From assembly GCA_024699395.1 (NCBI GenBank), contig JAILPU010000226.1, forward strand, positions 1-6,154: DNA of 6,154 nt, written 5' to 3'. Shown here in pieces: positions 1 through 5,819 of this stretch; position 1 is the stretch's first letter; each line of letters opens with the position of its first letter. A model generated the notes under the pieces. The model was not told the origin of the DNA and searched no databases. It saw nothing but the letters and a program-made list of their open reading frames with translations. The position numbers were made by a program, and so were the translations under genes. The stretch is from Lachnospiraceae bacterium (GTDB lineage: Bacteria; Bacillota; Clostridia; Lachnospirales; Lachnospiraceae).

Positions 1-1016
1 CCTATTACGATGAAAATGTGCTTTTGGCGGCTAAAACAAAGCTGACAGAAGCGGATAACCATATTTTGGACGGAGCGGAGGATGCCGGAGTAGATATCGG
101 AGAGGATGTAGGCGAGAATAAGGGAGAGGATACCGGAAAAAATACCGGAGAGGATATAGGAGATTATATCGATCTTGATTCCTGGGCAGACAGGTATCTT
201 ATAGATGAGATTTTTGAAAATTACGATGCCGGCGTAACCGGTTCCTATATGTATGTCACGGTTTCGGAGGGTGAGGTATCACCTGTTTATGCGGGACCTG
301 TGTGGGATTACGATAACTGTGCCGGAAATATTAAAAATGACTGCGGCACCACCGTTAACCCCCGTATTATTTATGCGGCTCAAAACAGTAGGAGTAATAC
401 CGTCCCTGTTTTGTGGTACAAGGCTCTTTTGGATAATAAAGATTTTTATGAAAAAATTAAAGAAAGGTATGTTACCTTTTATTCACCTCTTATACACGAA
501 TTGTGTGAGGGGAAGCTTAATGAAAGAGCAAAAGAACTTGAAAACCTTATAATTCCCGATTCTGCAAGGTGGGGATACGGGGAGGAATATATTAAGGCAA
601 CGGATGATTTTATCCGCCATATGACTTTGAGAGTAGCCTTTTTGGATGAATATTTTGAAGACCCCGGTGCTTTCAGAAGCGTAACTTTTAAGACCAACGA
701 CGATACCCCCTATGTAAGAGTTTATGTTAAAAACGGGGAAAAACTTATTCCCGACCACACCGAAGAACTTCCCGAAGATTTCAAGGATTATCACTGGTAC
801 GATACATTGGATTATTCGGAATCCGATTTGTCGGCGGAGGTTATAAAGGATACGGAATATCTGGGTATATTGAAGGAGGAAGTCCGCCTTCAGAATGAAA
901 ACGGGGGAAAATCCTTTACCGATTCGGGGCTTATTTGGATTTTTATTCCTATGGGTGTTATTGTTTGTATGGTTTTTGTGATGCTTGTGAGGGAAAGGAG
1001 GCTTTTACGTGGATAA
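1..1016 (+). CDS. CotH-family protein kinase-like protein, C-terminal part (5' end outside window)
   Basis: The reading frame is open to the left edge, where the codons before the GTG at 18 read YYDEN, so that GTG is probably internal and the gene starts upstream. The fragment carries CotH-family hallmarks: DLDSWADRYLIDEIFENYD (Asp codon at 225-227) followed by GPVWDYDN (WDYD at 303-314), the acidic C-lobe motifs. Bacillus CotH is an atypical kinase that phosphorylates spore-coat proteins; many clostridial relatives are surface proteins of unknown substrate, so a spore role is not implied. An acidic repeat at 81-164 sits just before the core motif. A hydrophobic segment (927-989) followed by RERRLLRG predicts a C-terminal anchor with the catalytic domain outside and the tail in the cytoplasm. 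The end overlaps the next gene, so this belongs to an operon with the VTC and DUF4956 genes. The family call is firm; activity and substrate are unknown. Confidence 0.85.
   Translation, partial: YYDENVLLAAKTKLTEADNHILDGAEDAGVDIGEDVGENKGEDTGKNTGEDIGDYIDLDSWADRYLIDEIFENYDAGVTGSYMYVTVSEGEVSPVYAGPVWDYDNCAGNIKNDCGTTVNPRIIYAAQNSRSNTVPVLWYKALLDNKDFYEKIKERYVTFYSPLIHELCEGKLNERAKELENLIIPDSARWGYGEEYIKATDDFIRHMTLRVAFLDEYFEDPGAFRSVTFKTNDDTPYVRVYVKNGEKLIPDHTEELPEDFKDYHWYDTLDYSESDLSAEVIKDTEYLGILKEEVRLQNENGGKSFTDSGLIWIFIPMGVIVCMVFVMLVRERRLLRG
81..164 (+). repeat. In-frame 12-nt tandem repeat encoding an acidic tetrapeptide
   Basis: Seven consecutive 12-nt units encode the pattern [D/N]-x-G-[E/K/D/V]: DAGV, DIGE, DVGE, NKGE, DTGK, NTGE, DIGD. 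Gly is fixed at the third position of every unit. At the DNA level the units share GAT/AAT-nnn-GGA-GAG with drift, so copies have diverged and the array may no longer be highly unstable. It lies within the CotH-type protein immediately before the conserved DLDS motif, so it is probably an exposed, flexible, acidic loop outside the cell. The regular Asp/Asn spacing could favour cation binding, but it does not match a canonical EF-hand or dockerin loop. Confidence 0.85.
997..1011 (+). promoter_or_regulatory. Ribosome binding site and overlapping GTG start of the VTC gene
   Basis: GGAGG at 997-1001 lies inside the last codons of the CotH-type gene and is 7 nt from a GTG start at 1009. The upstream stop codon (TAA, 1014-1016) falls after this start, giving an 8-nt overlap. 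This arrangement supports translational coupling. It also decides the start: the conserved family motif FRYEYKYLV begins only five residues into the protein, so no later start would keep it. Confidence 0.85.
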
Positions 1017-1680
1017 TCCTTTTCGATATGAGTACAAATATCTCGTGACCGAGGAAGAAATACAACTTATAATCGGCAGAATAAAGCATTTTATGGATTA
1101 TGATAAAAATGCGGGGGAGGACGGAAAATACATAGTGTCCAGCCTCTACTTTGACGATTATTATGACAGCTGTTTAAATGAAAACATTAACGGTACGGAA
1201 CCCAGAACCAAGTACAGAATAAGGATATACAATCACAGTACCGACAGGATATCCTTTGAGAGAAAACAGAAGATCAAATCCATGACTCTAAAGACCTCCT
1301 GCCTTATAGATGAGGTGGAGTGCAGAACCCTTATGCAAGGGGGAGGAATATCAACTGCTTTTATGAATGATTTTAACAATAGGCGGATATCGGCTCTTCT
1401 TAGACCAAAGGTAGTGGTGGAATATGAGAGGATCCCCTTTGTCTATCCGGTTTCTGATGTGAGGATAACCTTTGACACCAAGCTTTTATCTTATGAGGGA
1501 GATTGCTTCCTGGATCATGAGTTAGCAGTGAAACGCCCTGTTATGCCAAAGGGGCTTCAGCTTATGGAGGTTAAATTCGACAGGATTCTTCCCGAACATA
1601 TAAAGGAAGCCATTAATATAAACAGACTTAACAGGACGGCTTATTCCAAATATACTTTATGCAGAAAGTACGGTCTTTAA
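1009..1680 (+). CDS. VTC-domain protein, polyphosphate polymerase-type
   Basis: The 223-residue protein is essentially one VTC domain. Visible family features are FRYEYKYLV (5-13), SSLYFDD (44-50), the basic strand RTKYRIRIY (66-74), FERKQKIKSMTLKTS (83-97), LRPKVVVEYER (131-141), DVRITFDTKL (150-159) and LMEVKFD (185-191). Alternating Arg and Lys on these strands match the basic tunnel in which yeast Vtc4 makes polyphosphate from ATP, and the Glu of MEVK fits the metal-binding position. There is no signal peptide or membrane segment, so it should act in the cytoplasm or at the inner membrane face. Yeast Vtc4 couples synthesis to translocation through partner membrane domains; the following DUF4956 gene could supply such a partner. 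Domain identity is strong. Polyphosphate as product is inferred from the family, and other triphosphate-tunnel chemistry is possible. Confidence 0.88.
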   Translation: MDNPFRYEYKYLVTEEEIQLIIGRIKHFMDYDKNAGEDGKYIVSSLYFDDYYDSCLNENINGTEPRTKYRIRIYNHSTDRISFERKQKIKSMTLKTSCLIDEVECRTLMQGGGISTAFMNDFNNRRISALLRPKVVVEYERIPFVYPVSDVRITFDTKLLSYEGDCFLDHELAVKRPVMPKGLQLMEVKFDRILPEHIKEAININRLNRTAYSKYTLCRKYGL

Positions 1681-1695
1681 AAACGGAGGTTTGAT

Positions 1696-2373
1696 ATGTA
1701 TTCCATAAAAGATATAATCAAGAAATCATTTTTGGAGGGTTTTTCCCAGACGGGAATGGACCCCAAAACAGCGATAGTGGTAATGCTTATAACCCTGTGC
1801 ATAGGCATTTATATATTTATGCTTTATAGAGTTATATGCAGAAAAGGTTTTTACAATTCATCCTTTAACCTTTCCCTGGTGGGTGTGGCGCTTATAACCG
1901 CGGCCATTATTTTGACCATCCAGTCCAGTGTCATTGTTTCCCTGGGTATGGTGGGTGCCCTTTCAATTGTAAGATTCAGAACCGCGGTAAAAGACCCTAT
2001 GGATCTCATGTTTATGTTTTGGTCCATAAGTACAGGTATAATCTGCGGCGCAGGCTTTGCGGAGTATGCATTGATCCTTGCGGTAACTCTCACGGTGGCT
2101 GTATTGGTGCTCAACGCTTTTCCTGTTACCAGAGCTCCTTTTTTACTGGTGGTAAATATGGAAGATAACGAAAAAGAACAGGCACTTCTTGATGTGGTCC
2201 GTGAAAAATCCACCTATTTCAAAGTGAAGGGAAGAGTATTTTCACAGAAAAAAGCAGAGCTTACCATCGAAGTCAGGACAAAGGATGGCGGTGAGCTTGT
2301 AAACGCTGTTAATAAACTTTCCGGGATAACAAGTGCGGCACTTATCTGCAATGAAGGGGAGAGTACTTTTTAG
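1696..2373 (+). CDS. DUF4956 family membrane protein
   Basis: This 225-residue protein has about four predicted membrane segments: near 26-46, 57-76, 104-122 and 124-142. The signature stretch SLGMVGALSIVRFRTAVKD (82-100), followed by PMDLMFMFWSISTGIICGAG (101-120), is typical of DUF4956 proteins and loosely recalls MgtC-type membrane proteins. The soluble C-terminal part (146-225) looks like a small alpha/beta domain and is probably cytoplasmic. The ATG is preceded by GGAGG at 1685-1689 with 6-nt spacing and starts 15 nt after the VTC stop. DUF4956 genes commonly sit beside VTC-domain and CotH genes, which fits a shared machine. A role as channel or membrane anchor for the VTC protein, with the basic RFR loop meeting an anionic polymer, is an inference; the function is not known. 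Confidence 0.85.
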   Translation: MYSIKDIIKKSFLEGFSQTGMDPKTAIVVMLITLCIGIYIFMLYRVICRKGFYNSSFNLSLVGVALITAAIILTIQSSVIVSLGMVGALSIVRFRTAVKDPMDLMFMFWSISTGIICGAGFAEYALILAVTLTVAVLVLNAFPVTRAPFLLVVNMEDNEKEQALLDVVREKSTYFKVKGRVFSQKKAELTIEVRTKDGGELVNAVNKLSGITSAALICNEGESTF

Positions 2374-2383
2374 ATAATTTTTC

Positions 2384-2401
2384 AAACAATATTAATTGTT
2401 T
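2384..2401 (+). other. AT-rich stem-loop just after the DUF4956 stop
   Basis: AAACAAT pairs with ATTGTTT around an ATTA loop, starting 11 nt after the stop codon. The 7-bp stem is weak and has no following U tract longer than three, so it is not a convincing terminator by itself. It may protect the mRNA 3' end or be chance in AT-rich DNA. A different AT-only hairpin occupies the same place after the phosphoesterase gene (5563-5580). Confidence 0.35.
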
Positions 2402-2433
2402 CAACATATCGCATAACTTGAGGATGAAAAGGG

Positions 2434-2465
2434 CGCTGTCGTAAAATTGTAACGACAGCGTTTTT
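2434..2465 (+). terminator. Rho-independent terminator of the CotH-VTC-DUF4956 operon
   Basis: A 9-bp perfect stem (CGCTGTCGT at 2434-2442 with ACGACAGCG at 2452-2460) closes a 9-nt loop and is followed at once by TTTTT. An upstream AAAA tract (2427-2430) could make it weakly active in the other direction. It separates the operon from the phosphoesterase gene. The stem and loop closely resemble the terminator at 5617-5654, with one compensated base-pair change. Confidence 0.9.
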
Positions 2466-2501
2466 AATTCAGTATGTTTACAAACGCGATAGCGTGAAAT
2501 T

Positions 2502-2519
2502 TTAGTCAGTTTAAGCTAA
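2502..2519 (+). promoter_or_regulatory. Putative regulator-binding box, copy 1
   Basis: TTAGTCAGTTTAAGCTAA has inverted ends (TTAG and CTAA) around a 10-nt centre. It aligns with the box at 5683-5700 as TTAGTYAGKYTWAKCTAA, and both are preceded by AATT. It ends 19 nt before the -35 element, exactly as in copy 2, which places its centre near -62 from the estimated start of transcription. That position suits an activator as well as a repressor. It recalls a DtxR/IdeR-type box (13 of 19 positions against the consensus I remember), though the dyad is poor in this copy. The regulator is unknown. Confidence 0.45.
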
Positions 2520-2538
2520 CTTTTTCTTTTGCTTTTCT

Positions 2539-2566
2539 ATGAAATTGGGCTGTTTTGTGATAAAAT
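2539..2566 (+). promoter_or_regulatory. Promoter of the secreted metallophosphoesterase gene
   Basis: A TAAAAT -10 element (2561-2566) is preceded by TG at the extended -10 position (2558-2559). A weak -35, ATGAAA (2539-2544), lies 16 nt upstream. The paired promoter at 5720-5747 has the same spacing with a better -35, which supports this reading. Transcription would begin near 2573, giving a leader of about 58 nt, too short for a typical large riboswitch. A small TTAAG/CTTAA hairpin (2591-2605) lies just before the AAAGGAGG ribosome binding site (GGAGG at 2615-2619). Confidence 0.65.
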
Positions 2567-2630
2567 ATCGAATTGAAGCAATGATTAACATTAAGTTTTT
2601 CTTAAAATTTTAAAGGAGGAGTGAATAGTA

Positions 2631-5564
2631 ATGAAAAAGATCTTTTTGACTAAGATCAAAACAGTGCTTGCCGTGACACTCGCCGTGGGTATGGTATTTT
2701 CATCTTATACCCCTACAGCTGATGCGGCGTCAAGCAGTGTAAAGGCTAACTTTAAAGCACCAAGAGAGGGACGTAACGGAAGTGTTATCACTGTTGACGG
2801 GGACATTGCAACAGCTACACTTCAGGCCGGTTCGGACGGCAATCACAGGTTGTACTTTGATTTTCAGGATGGAACATCTTATACCTACAATGCAGGAGAC
2901 CTTATAAGTGTAAGATATTCATCAGATTTGGATCTTACAAAAGATGAAGCTATTATTGGCTGGTCCGATGCAAGCAGCGGACATATTTATCTTGGCAGCC
3001 CCAAGTCAGTGTCATCAAACGGATATATGACATATGAATTACCCCAGGATACTGCCGGAAAATTCAGTAGTAAGCAACCCACTTACTTCAGATTAAAAGG
3101 TTCTAACGGTTCAGCTAAGACCATTAAGTTTGGCGGAGCACAGATTCACAAGGCAGGAACAGTTCCTTCCTTTGATTCATATGGTCCCATCGGACAGCAG
3201 CCCACACCGGCTCCCACCCAGGCACCCAGCCTTGGGGTTAATGTAGGAGTACCTGCAAGTGACAGTACTGCAGGCAATTCTTCAAAGTGGAGTGTTTCCA
3301 ATACAGGTACAGGCGGTATTGCAACATATACCTGTTCTAAGGCAGGTGCTGACTGCAGAATCCAGATTCCCATCAGCAATTATAAATATCACGGAGGGGA
3401 TCTTCTCAGCATAAGAACTGATGATTTCAATCCCGTTGGTCAGGAGATTGTAGTAGGATACAGCTTATCAAGCGGTCAGCATGTTTATGTTAAGAGCGCA
3501 GTTTCATATCATGTGGGATATGTTACATTTGAACTTCCTGCAGATTCTTCAGGCGTGCTTAAATCTACCGATCCTACACTTGTAAGAATTAAGCTTCAGA
3601 ATCTTGGAGACAAACAGGTGGGCGACAAGATTCATATTCAGGGTATTGATATTCATCCGGCAGGCACCCGCCCTTCATGGGATGACGGCTCATTCAGAGA
3701 GATTTTCCCCGAAGCTAAGGCTACAGGACTTGCAGTAACCTATTACAATGATCTTTACTCAAGAGGTTTTGCTTGGTGTACAGATGAGCATTGTAACGAA
3801 GGTTATGTTTATATTATCAAGAAGACAGGCAGCATGACTGTTAACAATATTGACTGGAGCAAGGCAACTGTTCTTAACGCAACAGGCAGTATGGTGTCTC
3901 GTACAGAGATAAACAATAAAGATGCAGCACTTAACGGTAAAGTATGGCACTACTTCAAGGCACATATTACCAATCTTGAACCCGGAGCAACCTATTTCTT
4001 CAAAGCCGGTAATGAATTTGACGGGTTTACCGAAGTGGGAACAATTGAGGTTGAAAGACCTGCTGATGAGATAGACAGCCTTACCTTTATCCATACAACC
4101 GACAGCCAGGAATCCAGCCAGTCAGGTTTCGAGAGATGGGCAAAGGTTTTGAGAGAGTCTTATGAGAAATATCCCGATTCCAAATTCGTGGCATTTACGG
4201 GGGATATGTCCAATGATACCCATGCTTCCTGGGGAACAGCGGGCGGAAATATGATGCTCAGCCAGTGGAACTGGGGACTTGAAATGCCTTCTGATGTTCT
4301 TTTGAATACAGTTATTCTTGCATCAAGCGGTAACCACGATGCAGGTCCTTACGCTTTCTACGACAGATTTGAATATGATTATGTGGATTATATGAGAAAC
4401 AGCGACGAGGATATAGTAACCGGCGGCGTTTATTCTTATGAATACGGCGACAATATCTTCTTCATCAATCTTGATACAAACGTATCACCTTGGTTGGATG
4501 CAGAGGGAGAGATATGGGATCTTCAGAAAGATTGGCTTATATCCGAACTTGAAGCACACAAAGACTGTGAGTGGAAGATCGTTCAGCTCCACAAAGGTCT
4601 TATGTCCACCGGTGACCATACCGGAGATGAGGATGTTGACAGATTCAGAGAACAGCTTCCTCCTATTTTTGCAAAGTATGGTGTAGATCTTGTACTTCAG
4701 GGACATGACCACGTTTACACTCGTTCTGCAACATACAAAACAGGTAAAAATGCAACAGGATTTGATGTCTCACAAGTAGCTCCCGTTGTAACACAGAACT
4801 ATTCTTTCGACAAAGAGACAAGACTTTGGAATGAGGAGCCTGTGGGAACTCATTATGTAACCATTAACTACAGCGCAAACAAAGCATATCCTCCTTGCCC
4901 CAATGAAAAGCATCCCGAGCCTCTCGATGAGGTGATTGAGCTTGGTGTTAACCCAATCGCAAACAACAGCACCAGTGTTCAGCCCAACCTTCCCATGTAC
5001 GGCGTTGTACGTATCAGAGGAGATGTACTTTGCTACGATGCTTATACATACGATCGTGACAATGATGTAAGTACTCTATACGATACTTTCTCAATAGTAA
5101 AGGATGGAAGCTCTGTTCCTACACCTTGGCCCACAGAGGCTCCCAATGTAACAATGGATTTGGCAAGTGTGGTTTCAGATTCCAACAATTACTATACAAT
5201 CAGCAATAAGAGCGACGGAAGTCTTAAGATTTCTTACAACAAAACAAGCTCTTCCAACTGGCATAATCTTACTGTAGATTTGTCAGGTGTTGATAAGAAC
5301 GCTTACACAGGTATTAAAATGACCGTTAAACCTTCCAGATCCGGAATGGTATTCGGTATCACCGATAACACAGACAGTATTTTCATCAGAAATCATTGGG
5401 GAAGCGGTGCAACATTTAATTCTACTTCCGATCAGGTGGTAACCGTTAACTTCTCTGATGCGCCTTCGGCAAATGCACTCCATATCTGGTGCGATCCCAC
5501 AGATGCAACAGGTGCGGTAGGCAGCCAGACCTTCTATATCAAGAAGATTGAGCTTTTTAAGTAA
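2631..5564 (+). CDS. Secreted multidomain purple-acid-phosphatase-like metallophosphoesterase
   Basis: The 977-residue protein starts with a signal peptide (basic MKKIFLTKIK, hydrophobic core, likely cleavage after ADA near 32). Two related modules follow (about 35-184 and 218-354), joined by PTPAPTQAP. Residues about 358-476 resemble the purple acid phosphatase N-terminal fibronectin-like domain (WCTDEH, LEPGATYFFKAG). The catalytic domain (about 484-820) has the metallophosphoesterase motifs TTDSQ (D491), GDMSN (D525), GNHD (N568, H569), the histidine of VQLHKG (H654) and GHDH (H692, H694). The Tyr of the purple-phosphatase GDxxY motif is replaced by N528. A second linker, PTPWPTEAP (830-838), leads to a C-terminal beta-rich domain (840-977) that looks like a carbohydrate-binding jelly roll. 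No LPXTG or C-terminal membrane segment is present, so it is probably released or held by its binding modules. It should hydrolyse phosphate esters outside the cell; whether the substrate is a monoester, diester, nucleotide or polyphosphate cannot be told. It has its own promoter and terminator. Confidence 0.9.
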   Translation: MKKIFLTKIKTVLAVTLAVGMVFSSYTPTADAASSSVKANFKAPREGRNGSVITVDGDIATATLQAGSDGNHRLYFDFQDGTSYTYNAGDLISVRYSSDLDLTKDEAIIGWSDASSGHIYLGSPKSVSSNGYMTYELPQDTAGKFSSKQPTYFRLKGSNGSAKTIKFGGAQIHKAGTVPSFDSYGPIGQQPTPAPTQAPSLGVNVGVPASDSTAGNSSKWSVSNTGTGGIATYTCSKAGADCRIQIPISNYKYHGGDLLSIRTDDFNPVGQEIVVGYSLSSGQHVYVKSAVSYHVGYVTFELPADSSGVLKSTDPTLVRIKLQNLGDKQVGDKIHIQGIDIHPAGTRPSWDDGSFREIFPEAKATGLAVTYYNDLYSRGFAWCTDEHCNEGYVYIIKKTGSMTVNNIDWSKATVLNATGSMVSRTEINNKDAALNGKVWHYFKAHITNLEPGATYFFKAGNEFDGFTEVGTIEVERPADEIDSLTFIHTTDSQESSQSGFERWAKVLRESYEKYPDSKFVAFTGDMSNDTHASWGTAGGNMMLSQWNWGLEMPSDVLLNTVILASSGNHDAGPYAFYDRFEYDYVDYMRNSDEDIVTGGVYSYEYGDNIFFINLDTNVSPWLDAEGEIWDLQKDWLISELEAHKDCEWKIVQLHKGLMSTGDHTGDEDVDRFREQLPPIFAKYGVDLVLQGHDHVYTRSATYKTGKNATGFDVSQVAPVVTQNYSFDKETRLWNEEPVGTHYVTINYSANKAYPPCPNEKHPEPLDEVIELGVNPIANNSTSVQPNLPMYGVVRIRGDVLCYDAYTYDRDNDVSTLYDTFSIVKDGSSVPTPWPTEAPNVTMDLASVVSDSNNYYTISNKSDGSLKISYNKTSSSNWHNLTVDLSGVDKNAYTGIKMTVKPSRSGMVFGITDNTDSIFIRNHWGSGATFNSTSDQVVTVNFSDAPSANALHIWCDPTDATGAVGSQTFYIKKIELFK
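2733..3692 (+). repeat. Two tandem copies of an unclassified beta-rich module
   Basis: The copies at residues 35-184 and 218-354 align clearly in their second halves. AGDLISVRY aligns with GGDLLSIRT, IIGWSDASSGHIY with VVGYSLSSGQHVY, YMTYELPQDTAG with YVTFELPADSSG, and IHKAGTVPSFD with IHPAGTRPSWD. Copy 2 has an extra Cys pair (C235, C242) that could form a disulfide. The same module opens the next protein (NDTHRLYFDF, YTAGDLL), so it is a recurring N-terminal unit of this exported family. The fold is probably a beta sandwich with a binding role; I do not recognise a named family. Confidence 0.75.
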
Positions 5565-5580
5565 TTTTTTGGAAAAAATT
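5563..5580 (+). other. AT-only stem-loop at the phosphoesterase stop codon
   Basis: AATTTTTT and AAAAAATT are perfectly complementary around GG and begin inside the TAA stop codon. Because a 2-nt loop is strained, the real hairpin would have about six pairs. It contains no GC pairs in the stem and is unlikely to terminate alone; the main terminator follows 37 nt later. Confidence 0.35.
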
Positions 5581-5616
5581 AAATGTTTATACAGATGTGT
5601 ATAACTTGAATTAGAA

Positions 5617-5654
5617 TAAAAACGTTGTCGGAAAATGTAACGGCAACGTTTTTA
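5617..5654 (+). terminator. Rho-independent terminator after the phosphoesterase gene
   Basis: A 10-bp core stem (AACGTTGTCG at 5621-5630 with CGGCAACGTT at 5641-5650, one G-T pair) extends by four more A-T pairs to 5617 and 5654. The loop is GAAAATGTAA. The A and T tracts flank the stem symmetrically, so it could act in both directions. It is close kin of the terminator at 2434-2465: the third core pair C-G there is T-A here, a compensatory change. Confidence 0.9.
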
Positions 5655-5682
5655 TCTACCCTTTGGTTTCATACATGTAATT

Positions 5683-5700
5683 TTAGTTAGGCTTATCTAA
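5683..5700 (+). promoter_or_regulatory. Putative regulator-binding box, copy 2
   Basis: TTAGTTAGGCTTATCTAA is an imperfect palindrome: seven of nine symmetric positions are complementary. It ends 19 nt before the -35, as in copy 1, and its centre is near -62 from the estimated transcription start. Extended by one base on the left, it matches 15 of 19 positions of the DtxR/IdeR-type consensus TTAGGTTAGGCTAACCTAA as I remember it, which hints at an iron- or manganese-sensing regulator. The upstream position is unusual for a simple repressor, so another dimeric regulator is equally possible. Confidence 0.5.
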
Positions 5701-5719
5701 TAAACTTTATGGTTTTGCT

Positions 5720-5747
5720 TTGAAAAAACGAAAGTTTATGTTAGAAT
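5720..5747 (+). promoter_or_regulatory. Promoter of the second secreted-protein gene
   Basis: TTGAAA (-35, 5720-5725) and TAGAAT (-10, 5742-5747) are separated by 16 nt, with TG at the extended -10 position (5739-5740). Transcription would start near 5754. The first leader bases could form a small hairpin, TTGGG (5757-5761) with CCCAA (5770-5774), which has no counterpart in copy 1. GGAGG at 5803-5807 lies 12 nt before the ATG, slightly further than usual. Confidence 0.75.
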
Positions 5748-5819
5748 AGAAATAACTTGGGCAAATGTCCCCAAAAACAAACAGGTATTTTAACCAAAAA
5801 ACGGAGGAAAGGGCGAAAA

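Larger units (their letters stand above)
2413..2689 (+). repeat. Copy 1 of a repeated leader and signal-peptide cassette
   Basis: From ATAACTTGA at 2413 to the signal-peptide codons, this region parallels 5601-5878. The order is ATAACTTGA, terminator, TTAG...CTAA box, promoter with extended -10, GGAGG, ATG, signal peptide. The distance from ATAACTTGA to the ATG is 218 nt here and 219 nt in copy 2. The coding ends share an identical 22-nt block (2668-2689 and 5857-5878). Elsewhere the two copies have diverged, so they read as an old duplication with conserved functional parts. Confidence 0.75.

Noticed and set aside
1..17. Gene starting at the GTG at 18
   Set aside because: The frame is open upstream to the edge, there is no ribosome binding site, and the N-terminal part of the CotH domain would be missing; a gene cut by the window edge is the simpler reading.
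1851..2213. Open frame of 120 codons on the minus strand within the DUF4956 gene
   Set aside because: It lies wholly opposite a gene with clear family motifs, has no ribosome binding site that I can see, and its translation shows no recognisable domain.
2484..2495. Small ACGC/GCGT hairpin between terminator and box
   Set aside because: The stem is only four pairs and has no counterpart at the equivalent place in the second gap, so it is probably chance.
2567..2630. Possible riboswitch in the leader of the phosphoesterase gene
   Set aside because: The leader is only about 58 nt and shows just a five-pair AT hairpin. The terminator in this gap lies upstream of the promoter, so it cannot be a riboswitch expression platform for this gene.
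3759..4094. Open frame of 111 codons on the minus strand within the phosphoesterase gene
   Set aside because: It is antisense to the conserved purple-phosphatase N-terminal domain and has no sign of independent coding.
5450..5564. Cell-wall sorting signal at the end of the phosphoesterase
   Set aside because: The C-terminus ends in YIKKIELFK with no LPXTG-type motif and no hydrophobic segment, so sortase or membrane anchoring is not supported.
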